DNA of 64,000 nt, taken from positions 10,007,901 to 10,071,900 of the forward strand of contig CM067067.1 in assembly GCA_033980235.1 (NCBI GenBank), read 5' to 3'. The position numbers and the translations under genes are program-made. This DNA is from Diadema setosum (lineage: Eukaryota > Echinodermata > Echinoidea > Diadematoida > Diadematidae). Under the pieces are notes generated by a model. The model was not told the origin of the DNA. It did no database searches and saw only the letters and a list, made by a program, of their open reading frames with translations. Within the stretch, counting starts at the first letter, position 1; each line of letters starts with the position of its first letter. Shown here one piece after another: positions 26,712-40,697 of this stretch.

Positions 26712-29700
26712 GCATGTAGGTATATCTTGTGGTTAACAGTCTATTCTCAGCATCATTATCACCTCTTTTTCTCTCTTTCTTTGTGTCGTCTACATTCATT
26801 CATCATGAATTTAGATGAAGAAATTATCCTTAACTTGATCTTTTCGAGGTGATTGGAATGGAAATAAAACGATGGATGAGGCTGTATACATATTGGGTCA
26901 AGCCTAAAACAAAACGAAAAGAAACCACCTTGCAAAGAGGACCGAGAGTAGTTGCTCTCTCGCCTGTCTGGCTCTGAGAAGAACAAGCTGATGACTCAAT
27001 AATCGCCTTTCTCATCTCCGATTGTCAGTACATGGTTTTTGGGAGTAATGGATGTAATACGAGAGGAAATACGATTGTGTCTGGCCATTCCCATTGATCT
27101 ATTATTGTGGATGTGACACGCGTCACGGCTCGTCGCGTATAATTGCCTTCTTTCCCGCAAGCAATCTCCTGCTGAAATTCGAGTAATCCTCCCGTTAGGC
27201 AGGAGGAAAAATGACGACTTTGTCAGCGGTGAACCATGATGGACAACTGTGATTGCAAGAGAGTGACATTATCATACTTGGCACATTATCATTCTTGACA
27301 CCTTAGCAGCGAGGGACGGACGGGGGTTACTGGCGTACCGATGTGTACGGAAGGCATTGTGCGTTTATTGTACGAGTGTTTGTGTGCGCGCTCTTGGACA
27401 TCGTATAGTCACAGTTATGAACGAAAAGAAGTACATGAAGGCCTACATAATGACTCGTTAATTATCTTTAAGTTGACAACTTGAAAAATGGATGTGGTCT
27501 TGATGATATGATTCTGGGAAAAAAATCTGTTTAGCCGCTAAACCATCAATGACAATGTGGTAGGCATAAATGTAAGGATGATACCATTGCGTCGCACACT
27601 TTCGACATTAGCCACCGCCTCCATACTTGAAAAAGGAAACAATAACAAACCTTAGAGCGTTCACTGGCACGCTGATAATTCAAAATAATTATTTTGGTAT
27701 TAATATACATTGCGCCTTGTATTACCAAAAGTGACAGCTACGGGGGCGGTTTGGAATGCTATGACGGTACAATACAGGACTATTTCGAAACGCAATCTAC
27801 ACGGAGAACGTCCGAAGAGCAGACAGTCAACCCTCGTAAATGGATGTACAACCAAGTAAAGATGCTGGCGAATATACAACTGACGTGACGTAACGAAGTC
27901 AGACACAATTGATTAGTGTTGTCATGACCGCAAACCGATGTCAGTCAGCAAGATTTAAAAGAGCTGGTTCAGGCATGTAAAGTTCGTATATGGACAAACA
28001 AATATAGAACAGAGAAGGGTTTGGTACTTTGGAGAAATCGGCGCGCATCGCTGCGAGCATTATGATCAGAGCGGATGTTGAACTTGTCAAGCCTTACATT
28101 TTTTTTTTTTCATGGAAGGGTGCCACACTTGATGTGGAAATAAGTAGATAAGTGCTGCTGCAAAAGACTGGTTTTAGTCCCTCCTATTTCGGGGGGGGGG
28201 GGGGGTCAACGGAGACACCCTCTTCAAGTTTCAGCGCTCCTGTCAGTGCTTCTTGTGTAAAATAGAAATGTCGTGGAGTCTTTACTGATCATTCTCCTGA
28301 GCTACCTTAATTCGTCTTCTGATACTGCTCGTTAGAAATTCCTAATGACGCTGTTAAGAATCATTTCGTGAGTTATATTAGTACATTGATGTATTACGAT
28401 GTAAAACGGTGGTTGTCCTTTTAGGTATAAATCAAATCGACGGAATTGATGCAAAATTTGCATATTATGACAACTGCGGAGAGAAAGTCATGAAATCATG
28501 TCAAACATCGCATTGAGGTACACGTATGTCACTAAACTTCAAAACACTGTATTGCGTTCCTATATCGCCATCATTCTCTCCTTCGACGACGACGACATAG
28601 ACATGCAGTCTGTCATCAGATTTATCATTATGAATTCTTTTCCTCCTGTTTATCGCTCCCGATGTTTGTTCTCATGCCCGTTCCGTCTAGCCTTCTCTCG
28701 CCTTTCAAGCTCTTTTCCCCGCTCTTCAGGGCGATGGCGCACAATGCGAGATGGCGAGTGAGCAAACCAGACGTTTTGTTACCTTGAGAGGCTCCCTAAG
28801 TGTCCTCAGCATGTCCCCCTTGACAATTGCTGTATTTGCCTCTTTTTATCCTAACGTGGCCAGCACTGACGGAGAGTTTTCATGCACTTCTGCGCGCTTC
28901 CTCTAGAGAGAGACTCCCGCTTTTGTCATCATCCAAGCGAAGGGAAAAATATGATTGACTCCAGAAACTTTCATTGGTATAATGAAAGGGTTCAATTAAT
29001 CAGTATATGCTCGCTGTAGCACAAATTGGCAATTCTACAGTGTTTCTCCATAACGCACAAAATCTGGGCACTAATTTTTAATCAATTTGTGAACGAGAAC
29101 AACAGATTGCGCTTAATCTGCTCTCTCGGTCGTCCCGAGGGTTCTCGTGCTACCCCCTTTGGTCGGTTCCCCCAGAGTGTTTGGAGTCATCCATTTGCTC
29201 TACTGTGGTATTGCTTGAATCCCAGTACCACAGGGACTGCCATTAACCTTAGCTTTATCAAGGACCTAGTCTATTGTGTATTGTAGCAGCAGCATTTTTA
29301 GAGAGGGGACTCCATCACCAAGAAGGGAACATTAGGCCTAAGTTTTTATTATTTATGAAATCTTGCGCAAACTGACGCAACATAGAACTCTACTGTGTAG
29401 ATCGCACTATTTTGCTCTAAACCCGGGGATTCACTTGTTTAACGAAACTTGGTAATGGTGTACAATCAAGGCTGATAAATTACATCCACGAGGTTTATTA
29501 TCTTCTTCGATCCTAACGAAGTTTTGCCATTTTGTTGTACACATTTCTGGATTGTGATTTATTTTTGTCGACCTTACACTAAATATCAGCAAACAAGTCG
29601 TTAACACTTAGAAGGGAAAGTTTTTGAAGAATAATCCGACGGTTTGCATCAAACAAATCTACAATTATGTTGCGTTGATGTTTGGCCCATTATTTTTGGA

Positions 29701-30382
29701 TCAATGTTTGAGTGAATCCGTTTAATGAGGGCCCTTCACAAGCAGCGACGAGGACGGAGTGATGACAATTGATCAGGAAACATTATTCAAACAGGGAATG
29801 GCAAAGGCCGCTGCAGTCGAAGCTTCTCGACGTCACTTATGTATGCAATCAAAGTAGACCGCCAGTTATGGTGCCAACCCACCAAAGTGTGATTTGACAG
29901 TTCGCGCTTGACCTCAACAACGGAGAAGTTCTTCTCTAAACTGGTTGGCGTGTGTGGGTTTTTTTTCTTTGTATGTCTGCGTGTGTAAATTGTAGTGGCG
30001 CTGTCTTTGTTTCCGTTCATGAAATTACGGCGAGGGGGTTCAATAAGAATGTGATGCCTCAACAACATGATCGAGTGATGCCACATTCCCTTGCCCTTAC
30101 ATGCAAAAGAAAATCAATAACTAATGGAAGGCAACGGGATAAGTGTTGGGGTGGATGTACATTTCTCCTTCAGGAATGCGAAGGACCAGACCTTTCGGTG
30201 GCACATTCGGCTATCGATTGTTAAAAGCTACACAGTTCACTGCAAAAACTGCCCTTTCCCTCCTATCGCGGAGAGAATATTTTGTTATATTAAATGGTCG
30301 ACATAAATACTGGTAGGTGGTTGGTCATACTGCAATCACAAGACTAATGCAACGATGATCGGAAACACTATAATGCAAGCAG

Positions 30383-30394
30383 TGACGTCACGTG
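30383..30394. promoter_or_regulatory. Overlapping CRE and E-box, TGACGTCACGTG
   Basis: A full CRE overlaps a CACGTG E-box (CREB/ATF plus bHLH-type core). Intronic, motif-level evidence. Confidence 0.28.
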
Positions 30395-33300
30395 AGGTAA
30401 AATAGTTCAAGAATTTGACTTGCTGCCTAGGGGTTAGTATGAAACGATATATTTATGTTGACTACTGCAATACAATAAAGATTGCATTGTCTATTGTTGC
30501 AATCATAATATTCGACAGTCCCTCGGTAGTTATATTCTTCCCTCAAGACAATAATCTTTCCTCAGCACTGCGCGCTTCGGGGAAAGATATCATAATCTCT
30601 TGGGGAAAATTTTAACTCCCGCGGAGATGTCAAGTGTCATATTACTCCTCCAAAAAGGCAATATCTATATAATATCACCCAACCATCAGACACCTTCTGC
30701 GTTTGGTTCTCAATGCTGAACGTGTGAGTTACGAACCATTGCCTGGACTTTGTGGGAGAGGTCGATACTATCTCCCTCTCTCTCTATCTTTCTCTCTCCC
30801 TCTCAACCCATTTCCAGAACTCAACCGAGCGAGATTGTCTCAATTTATGATAATAGATAGTCTGCCCTCATGGTAGCAATTAAAAATCTGTGGGGGAAAA
30901 ACAAACAAACAAACCAGACCAAAAAACAAACAGGAAGTTAATGAAGGAGCACCATTGCATGAAGTGGGTACACTGGCACACAGGAGCGTTCCAGTGGGAA
31001 CTCATAACGCAATATCAGCAAATGGCGCATGAGGCAAGAGCGGTATAAGAGTACACGAAAATTGAAACTGTTTGAAGAAGGTGACCATTAATAGTGCGTA
31101 AGAACGGGGATAAAGTAAACAGACACGGAAAAGGGGAGAAAACTTTCTCACGATATAATGCTTGAGCTAGCTGATATGGTTAAATGCAATTTGGGACAAG
31201 TAAAATGCCGAATGAGACGAGGTGCGCCGCAACACAGGCCACTCGAGCATTTGAGCGCTCTCTCGCACTTATTGCAAAGCGATGGGTACTAGCGATGGGC
31301 ACTGGCTATTCAGCCAGTGTTAATGGCGCTATAATTGGAGCCGGGCACTCAAGCTCCGATCGCGGCCCGATCAATGGCGAGCTTTGCTTTCAAAATATTT
31401 GGTTTAGGCATCGCCAAGTTTTACTCGAGCGCCGTTGATGTTGGTCACAAGTTTGGGCACACGGCCACAATTTAGCTCAGCGTTTATGCGCTCGTGTCAA
31501 GAGGGCAGGGATTGAGAGGTAGAAAGAGAGAGAGGGGGGAATACGAGGGTACTTCAGACACGATGACAGTTATAAATCTAGACTGGTGTTTCTTTTAGAT
31601 GAGGCTGAGAAGAATGTAACGACTCGTTTACCTCGCAGGATCTCCCTTAAATCTAATTAATTGCCACTTGGATTAAGTACATAAGGGGCAGTGGGACAGG
31701 ATAAAGAACGTTATTGCGGGACTTCATATCTAATAAAAAAAAAGCACGCGTTTTCAGCCATGCTCTCTATATACTTTGGCTAACCGTCTGAACTTGAAGA
31801 TAGATCTTGCACGTTTCTAATCTTCGAAGTTTAGTTTATAGTACTACCTCACATCCACGAAGACTACCAAATGCCATTTTCTCGTAATTTTCTGCACAGA
31901 CGTCAAACGTTAGACACGATCGCATTTTAAGATGGGCAAACTTCCTGCGAATTGCACACTGTGTAACTGTCAATCACCATCAAAGCGCGCTGGCTAAAGA
32001 GCACCTTGATGACTTCTCAGTCCTTATACCATGACATTGTGTATTCTCTTCACATGTCAAAAAGAAATCCGGTCGAAATTTGAACGAGAGAAATCGCGAA
32101 TGACTGGGATTGCCTCTTAAGGCTTTTGCACGATGCAAACTAGTCTCAATATTAATGGGACTGAAAGTTGACACTAATCTGTCTCGTCGGCTAAAAACAC
32201 ATCTAAGCCCCCATACGAAGATCTTCGTACTCGTGGGCACGAGGTCGTGTGTCGTTACAGGAGACTGGGCGACGATTCCTATCCCAAATTCAGTTCATTA
32301 CCATGTAAAGATGATGGAGTGTGTTTCATTTCATCTATACCAATCTCCGACCTGTCTGACATGGCTCGGTGACCGCACGCGCCACTCATCTCTCACTGTG
32401 CCTGAACACGCGATGAGCAAAATAAAACATTATTTTTTCCATCTTTTTTCCCCCTTTCCCCAGCACGCACCACTGGATGTTGGATATGGAATGAGGACAT
32501 CAAATATGATCTCGATACGCACATGTTAGTCTGCGAACGGTAAATGACAGGCAAGCGAATAATAGGCGCCTGCATACTGAGGAAATAAGGCATGAATATT
32601 CGATTAATATGATAAAAAAAAAACCCACAACAGTCGAGTCAATCACAATATTCACGATCAAAGGAGGAACGATAAAACTTGCCAATTTTAACCCGAAATA
32701 TTGTCTATCTTAAATGCTTTTCATCGGCATCCTTTGACAAATACGGAGTAAATATTTACTTCGATATTAGGGCAATTTATACCGATCAGTTGCCATAATA
32801 AAAAAAAATGAACTCGACGCAAAAATTTCATGAATTTGAACATACAAAGTACTGAGTCATTATTGTTATTTTTCATAATTCTGCTTACATGATTTCTGTT
32901 TTCATTCAAGAGCTACAAGTGCAGGAGAACGCAGAGTTAGGGTGATAACGGTGAAAATGTACACACATCCGCCCTTTTAAAGCACCTAAGACTACTGCGC
33001 AAGAAATATCACGAAACAAAAACATTTTGTAGTGTAGCACCTAATCTTTTTGGTAACATTTGATTCTGCAAAGGGGAGAAACAATCTAAAAAAAGATTCA
33101 ACAACAATACATAATCCTCTTTCACATAAAAACATACGGAGAAAGGCGCTGTACAAATATCTCTCTCTACTGGCATGTTGACTGAGCACATTCACCAACC
33201 GCAGATTTCATTCGATCGTGAGTGATTTTGCGGGTAATCCTGGATAGATATTGAGTGGCATGAATTCAGTTTTTTTTTTTATGGTCTGTTTCTTTCCTTT

Positions 33301-34583
33301 TCTTCTATTAATACTGTTTGCCATTAAATATCTCTACAGCCAAACCATCCACGTCTGTTAGTTGGGGGGGGGGGGGGAGAGAAATATCGTACAATTGCGC
33401 TTACATCTCTTTAATAGGATTGCCCTATCTGTTCCTATTCAAATTTATCTTTGAAAACTATCGATTATTGATTTTTCGGCAGATAGGTTGAAATAGAGCC
33501 CTCCTACGGCAACAATAACAACAACAACAATAACGTCAACGACAGCAACGACAATTATCACTACTGTTATAACAAGAACTATAATATAAAGAATATAATT
33601 GGTCAAATGTATCAAAAGGTCAGTTTCTATTGGTGTGTCCCAGCAAAACCTTTGATATATCAGGGGCGTTTTTCCCCATCTCTCGTCAAAAAGCGCAGTA
33701 CATGTACAATAATAAACAGTTAGTAGGCCTTCATTGTATTTCCTGCTCACGGAGGTGAAAAACATTATAAGATGGCGATTCCATGAGATTGAGTGGAAGT
33801 ACCCCCTCTAGTGTTCTCTTCCTCTTGTAGACTATGTTCGTTAAGTGTTGGGGGGGGGGGGGGTGACTGACAGGTAAAAGCAAGAGAGAGTGGATGAGCT
33901 ATACAAAAACTTCCTCCCTCCATTTTGTTCCAATGAATAGATAGATATCTCACAAACAGACACAACATAACTATTACACCTCCTAAGCTGAAACACATGC
34001 TATTGTAGTTAATGTAGTATATGGCACAAATACATTTCGTGTAACACGACACATTTACACACATTTCCTTTTGTTGGCAGTAGAAAGTAACTTCATACAT
34101 CATACATTTACTTCACAATAAATAACTGGTGGAATTTCAATAAATAGGGTTAACCTACAATTTTTCCCCATTCATCTTGTAATAAGCAAAGGAGACAACT
34201 TACATATTATTATCTCACTGTCTTTTTGAACGTCATAAATTTCGGACTGTCTCCAGGTTTATTCAAGCATCATGTACTGAGAAAAATTAAGGCCCAAGAA
34301 AGAAAACAAAACCTCAGCAACGGGGAAATTCGATCGCATCTCGCTTGGGTATCGGGGAAGATTCTGAACAAGTGGCCGATAGAGAGAAACGCAGCATGAT
34401 TTGTATAGGGACAGAGTGTGTGTGAAAAAGAGATGGAGACAGAGATAGATAGACAGACAGAAAGACAGACAGACAAACATAATTACAGACATACAGACAG
34501 ACAGGGATAGAAAGACATACAGACTGACGAACAGAGACACAAGTCATGCACGTTCATATCAAAATAAAGAAATAATAATAATG

Positions 34584-34618
<35 letters not shown>

Positions 34619-34987
34619 TAATAATAATAATAAGATGATGATGATGAAGAAGCACAAGCACAAGAAGTACAGCAAGAAGAGGAACAACAATAACAACAAA
34701 AATAAACAAAAACCTCGAAAAGTCCAGAATGGTCTAACATGGCGCGTCCAAAGCAAAATACATGTACGTTGTACAAGACAGATGAGAGCATTTAGATAGT
34801 GAGAAATATCACAAGATTTCCTTCTCGCGCACTTGCACAGGAAGACGCTTGTATTTCCTCCTTCGTACTTTACTAAAAGGTCAATCTGTTTACTTATGTA
34901 GTTCTCTCAAGTCACCACTCCTATCAGATTATGTCAAGAACAGTGGCCTTATGCATCTTCCTTTATGTTAACTTAAGCAAAAATGCG

Positions 34988-35019
<32 letters not shown>

Positions 35020-36527
35020 ATATATATTACATGAGCAAATCGCAAGCAGATTTCTTCGAGCTTGAAGAGGTATAATAGTGCATTTCAAATCCACATCTAC
35101 ACAAGATATGAAACTACTTATACAATATTGAAACTTACGCCGCCATTGCTACGAGCACTTAACTCGTCTGACGCAAACAGCAAGACAACTCTGTCCTGTT
35201 CAATTTCCTCTCGCGTTGAGTTGAAAACACATGTGTGGGTCTGCACATACAAATTGTTGGCCGGGCTGTCGACCGAGCATTAATCTATGTGACACTTCTT
35301 TTCTTTCTTTTTTTTTATTTCCCGCCAGTACCTTCCGGCCACATTATCGCCTGCAAAGAAGGAAATCAATAAACGTCTCGCGCGGTCAAGAAAAGGTTTC
35401 CCCATCCTATTCAATCACTCTCTCAGCGAATGTATGAACCCCCGTTACATTGGCCTCCACTGACCCTAAACCGTGCTCAGATACAGATAGAATCGTCTCA
35501 CGTTTCAACCATTCACACGCTGAATCTTGAGATTTTCATTTAAATGTTCTAAAAATAACCATTCTCTTTGCGTTGGTTGTTGTTGTTGGTTTGTTTGTTT
35601 GTTTTTTGTCATTCCCCGTGCACTCATTTAAAAGGGCAGTGAATTGAGAGGAATTTGTTTACTTTCGATAAGAATTGAGCACATCTTTCAAGTTGGAGCG
35701 ATAGCTGCTCCATGAAGATTTGTTACTGTCACAACTGTGCCGAGGAGGGGGTACATGGACAGAGGTAGCGGTCATGCCGAAGGGGTGGAGGAAGGCATGC
35801 AGGCATGTTATCTGCTTAGAAAGGATCATTTTGTATCATAACAACCTTGACAGCCAGGTTCTATTACGAGTAGCAGTGCTGAAGTTATGACGCGCATGGC
35901 TACAAAGTACATGGTACATGGGCTGAACCCGTGACTCTAACTATGGAACGCCATTTGTAGAATCCTGCGAAGTGATTGCTCGGTTATATGAGTTCAAGCA
36001 ATATCGTATTCGTCGTTTCCTCATGCTGAGAAATAAGACTGTAAGACAAATTGATCGCGGCAAAAGACTTTTCCACTCCTCTCTACATTCGTTTGTTTGT
36101 TTGTTTCTTGTAACACGTCTTTGTTTACAAAATCTGACCTCTGTTTCATACTCCGGCCTAATGACTCCTCTTAACACACGGGGTATTTACAGTTAACCGT
36201 CGACACGAATAATCACAGACAATTATTTGTCTGTTGATCACATGTTTAGCCTTTCAAAGACACACATTGTGCTGTTGCATTATAATTTTAATTTCCAAAA
36301 AAAATATCCACTAACTAATGATCTGTGAGGACAGGAGTTCATTACGAATTGTGTCGACAGAATAGATCTACTTACGAGCCCCCCCCCCCCCTCTTTTAAT
36401 TACTAACTCTGTCTACCAGTATCCACAGACCAATCTTGAACTTTTGTCAGGGGTCACAGATATTCACAGCCTTTATCAACAACCTATTTTGTGTTGATGC
36501 TCTTTACGTCAAAGATAATAGATAAAA

Positions 36528-36579
36528 AATATATGAATATTTTATGTATGTATTGAAAGCAAATAAAGGTTATTAATAC

Positions 36580-36639
<60 letters not shown>

Positions 36640-36692
36640 GTATTAATAACCTTTATTTGCTTTCAATACATACATAAAATATTCATATATTT
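36528..36692. repeat. Perfect inverted repeat with a (TA)n centre
   Basis: The left arm begins at AAATATATGAATATTTTATG and the right arm is its exact reverse complement, ending at 36692. The non-(TA) part of each arm is about 54 bases with no mismatch by eye, joined by about 50 bases of TATATA. The whole 165 bp is therefore one uninterrupted palindrome that could extrude as a cruciform. Confidence 0.92.
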
Positions 36693-39239
36693 ATATCGTT
36701 GAAAATATCGTGAGATTAATTAAAACATTTAACTGGGGATCGGTGGATTGGTTTATAGAGCAGTTAGGTTTGGATGGAGATGAAAAAAAAATGAAATTAG
36801 TCTCCATCTTATCTGAAACAGGCATCACAAAACATGATGACAAGGAGACATCGAAACACAAGGAACTGCATGGCGGTGTCATTGTAAACTCTATGCCTTG
36901 TCTCGTCAACGCGTCTGGACAGATCCCTGACCATCAACGTCATTTCGGTTGCCATGTCTTGGTTGTGACGTTGTCTAATAAAAGTGTCTGGCCGGCAAGA
37001 AGAGGCGAAATCATTATTAATACCACGCTTCCTCGGATCATTCCCTTCCATCAGCGTAGGTGTGGGCAAACTTCACTCCGAGACAGCTTGCTTTGGCGGT
37101 AGCATAAATGTCGCGTAGCGAAATCACGCGCAACGTAAACAAGGCTTGTATGTATTGGCTTTTACAAGACTGGCTTTTCCCCTCACTCGGCATGTTGAGA
37201 GTTTATAATTTATATGGAAGCAACAACAAAGAATTGGGTGGAAATAAAGAAAAGAAATATGAGACAAAGAACAAAGAAGAACAAAGTATTGTATAAATTT
37301 CCTTTGTCACAATGCCATAGCAAAATGGCTTGTGTAATACTACAATCTATTTTTCGACCAGAGAAAAGTAGTGTTTTTATACTTAAGTATCTTTCAAACT
37401 TATATGAGAGAATTCACTCCTACTTAAGTAGTAATTTCTTGGGGGGGGGGGTGCGTAATAAATGAAGTGAATATTCCTTGGTATGTGTAATAATACCCCG
37501 TGCCACAACATAACTCTTGCTTTCTTTTAGGACAGGTAAATGTAACGCTTATTCTTTTTAACTGTTATCTACCCGCATCACCACCTGATCATTATCTTCC
37601 AACGCCGAAGGTGCCACAGGTGACCCCACCTAGAAGGGGAGGAGGGGTGGGGGATGTGAGGGGGATGTGAGTGGGACGAAGTCCATATTTTTATTTATTT
37701 ATTTTTTTTTAGACTGTTCATGTGTGTAGAGTTCCGAAAAGTCGTAACGACAGAAATCTTTCCTATGCATAGCTAATGAGATCTTGACATTCCCTTGTTA
37801 AAAAACACACACACAAAAAAAAAACAACAACACACACAAAAAAAAAAACCCAGACATAACGTATAAGCAATCTGTCATAGAATCATCGAGCTACTTCTAG
37901 TGCTCATTGCTAGTTTGAAACTTTGCATGAAATACGCGACGACGCACAAGAAAAAGGAAGAGGGAGCAAGATAGAGAGATAAAGAATGAAAGAGATAGAG
38001 GGAGAGAGAGAGAGGGGGAGATAGAATACGAATAATGCATAAGATTATTAGCAGGTGGATACTGAAGTCGAGTCATTCTAAAACATAACTGACATCATAA
38101 GTAAGTCCTAATCTGAGATTGGGGAGGGAGAAGGGGGTGGGGACGTTAACTCGAGTTCGACAGATGAGAGCGAACGCAACTGACACAGATTACGGAGCGC
38201 GGAAGGCAGGGGAGAAATGGAGACGCTGATATGCAGTTATTAGTTTCCTTTCTGGGTTCGTTAGGTGGATCATATCGGGCTGATTCGGGCTGATTCTTCT
38301 CGTCAAGGGTGAACCGAGGAACTCAAGATCATTTCAACGATACAATAACGGCGCCAAGCCACTCAAGTGATTAGGACTGTTATGTCAAAATTCCTCAAGT
38401 GTAAGGATGACGAAAGGGAGCTGTATTACCATACTGGGGGGCAGCGAGCGCGCGCTTGGTACGCGGAAAACGATAATTTTTTTTTCTCCCTCCCCGTTGT
38501 GGATTTGGTCTCTCTTGAGTGACTTGCACATCAGTCTCAAGGGAAACGGAATTCAACAAATGGACTTCCCATCACTGTCAGGACCTCCCAGCGCAGCAGA
38601 CTATAGATACCTGACAACGCAATACAGCGAAATGTGCGGCTTGCATTCATGTCGAGAATTCGCCACACCGACGCGTCCTTTCGGCTTTCAGACGTTGAAT
38701 GAACAAAACATTGGTTATGCTCACTGTGACCCACGACATATCCAAAGGGGGGGGGGGGGGGGGTGGTAGTGGAGGTATATAACTATCAATCTTTATTAAG
38801 GTGCGAGCAATTTTTATATATCTTACAAAATAATGCCACATCCGTAATCCCCCAAAAGGTATCGATATTTTACTACACACAACATTCCTCATGTAATAAC
38901 ATTATTAAATGGCTGATTTGTCCAGGCTATCAATGTGAAAGTCTTGAAAACAGCACCTCCCATCTCAATCGTCGTTGAAAGCACCATTTCTTTGAAGAAA
39001 ACTTTTGTAATAAGGAAACTTTTTCTCTCTCTTTCTCTTACTCACATACACAAATCAAAACAATAACTTCACATTAGTGTGTAGCGTTAACAAAAAAAAA
39101 ACCCATCAACAACAACAACAAAACATATATATTCCAGTTTTGAAAACAATTTTCTCCACTGCAGACGTAAGCATCAGTTTCCACTGCCATTCATTACCTG
39201 TGAGTACAAAGAATGCTTATCCTTTAATACTGCCCCGAC

Positions 39240-40108
39240 GGGGGGAGGGGGGGGGGGGGGACTGGAAGCTTGAAGGGAAAGGAAGAGAAGTGGAAGGTGA
39301 GGGGAGGGGAGGGTATGGTAAGGGGGTGGGAGGAGAAGAAAGGAAAAGGGGAGGAAGGGATGGAAGTGGGAAGGAAGAGGGGAAAGCAAGGGATGGGAGG
39401 AACAGGAAAGGAAAGGGAAGGGCAAAGAAAAGGTAAGAGGAAGAGAAGGAAGGGGGAGGGGAAGAGAAGGAAAGGGAAGGGGTGGAAGGAAATAGTTTGG
39501 GAAGGGAGGGGAAGAGAGGAGAAGAGAGGGGAAGGGATAGGGAAGAGGAAGAAGAGGAAAAGGGAGGGTAAAAGTAAGGGAGGGAGGGCTGGGAGGAAAT
39601 GGTTTGGCGAAGGGAGGGGAAGGGATGGGAAGGGAATGGGAGGGAGGGAAAAGGGAAAGGGAAGGGAAAGAGAAGGAAGAGGAGGAGAAAGGAGGGGAAA
39701 GGAGGGGAAGGGTGGGGAAGGGAAAGGAAAGGGAGGGGAAGGGACGGGAAAGGAGGGGAAGGGCGGGGAAGGAAGGGGAAAGGAAAGGGAAGGGAAAGGA
39801 GGGGGAAAGGAATGGAAGGGAAATAAAGAGGAGGGGAAGGGAGGGGAAGGGTGGGGAAGGGAGGGGAGGGAAGAGGAAGGAAGGGGGAGTGAAAGGGAAG
39901 GGAAGGGAGGAGAAGGAAGGGAAGGGAAAGGGAAGAGGAAGAGAAGAAAAGGGAAGGAGAAACGTAAGGGAGGGAAGGGCTGGAGAAAATAGTTTGGGAA
40001 GGGAGGGGAGGGAGGAGAAGGGAAGGAGAAAGGAAGAAATGAAAGGGTAGGTAAGGAGAGGGGAGGGGATAGGACAAGGGGAGGGGAAGGGAAGGGAAGG
40101 GAGGGGGA
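39240..40108 (+). repeat. Long polypurine minisatellite tract (GGGAA-type)
   Basis: About 870 bp are nearly devoid of pyrimidines on the plus strand, made of variable GGGAAGGG, GGAAAGG and GGGGAAG blocks. A higher-order unit recurs: a segment containing AAATAGTTTGGG or AAATGGTTTGGC appears at about 39490, 39597 and 39984, and the context GTAAGGGAGGGARGGCTGG recurs at about 39575 and 39964. In the transcript (minus strand) it is a CCTTCCC-rich pyrimidine tract about 590 nt after the donor at 40697. Confidence 0.9.
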
Positions 40109-40697
40109 CATTAAGCACTATTCCCCTTCAAGTTGGCTCTTCTCCCACATAGATTGGAAAGCTATAGTTTGCACATTAATTGTACGATGTTTTCCTCAGA
40201 ATGAACGCCACTTACTCACATGGCTCACGATTCAAGGATACAACATTATTCCATTGAATGAATGTGTCCTTATTTGAACACGACCGCAGAAAGCAGGGAA
40301 GGAAACTATTTGGTTTCGAAGTTAATTGTCATTGACCTTAATGTTTCCAAAGTATCAATAATGTACAGAAAGGTCTACAGGGGAGGCCGAGTGAGTGAGT
40401 GAGTGACTTTATGAGAATGTTTTCTGAAGTTCTTGGTCTCATTTCATATAATTAGCACAAGTAACGTGACTCTAAAGCAGAACAGGCACATAAGTGGGCC
40501 CGTGTCTTCCGGCACGACTGTTTTCCCCCAGCCGTCGTTCTTCCCTTCAGAATACCCCAACCCATGAGGGTATACTTCCGACAAACCTTCGTTGGTCGGC
40601 ATGATCTTCTGACTCGAGGTGGGGGGGGGGGGGGAGAAGGATGTTGAAAAAAAAAATCCTCTTCGGGGCATGATTTAAAGATAAATGCACGACTCAC

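Larger units (their letters stand above)
21631..40697 (-). other. Largest complete intron, between exons at 40698 and 21556 (19.1 kb)
   Basis: This is a phase-0 intron. Repeats inside include a MITE-like element (22371-22754), (GT)n arrays (25164-25204 and 26641-26706), poly-A (26066-26093 and 26379-26398), poly-G runs (28191-28205, 33364-33377, 33850-33863 and 38747-38763), an ATA-rich patch (34570-34640), (TA)n (34988-35013), the perfect inverted repeat at 36528-36692, and the purine tract 39240-40108. The stretches 23000-24900, 27000-28000, 29000-33300 and 35000-36400 are unique sequence with no coding signal. The stretch 31150-31480 is notably CG-rich and complex and might be regulatory. 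Confidence 0.75.

Noticed and set aside
35918..35945. tRNA-like T-arm (GGGTTCAGCCC on the minus strand)
   Set aside because: No matching acceptor, D or anticodon arms could be folded around it.
36710..37102. 130-codon plus-strand open frame
   Set aside because: No family resemblance, no convincing splice sites and no start context; an opposite-strand open frame overlaps it.
39174..40118. Several very long open frames (up to 314 codons, both strands) of Pro/Ser/Leu/Phe or Gly/Lys/Glu/Arg
   Set aside because: They are translations of the purine-only minisatellite, open in many frames at once because the tract lacks pyrimidines; no domain content.
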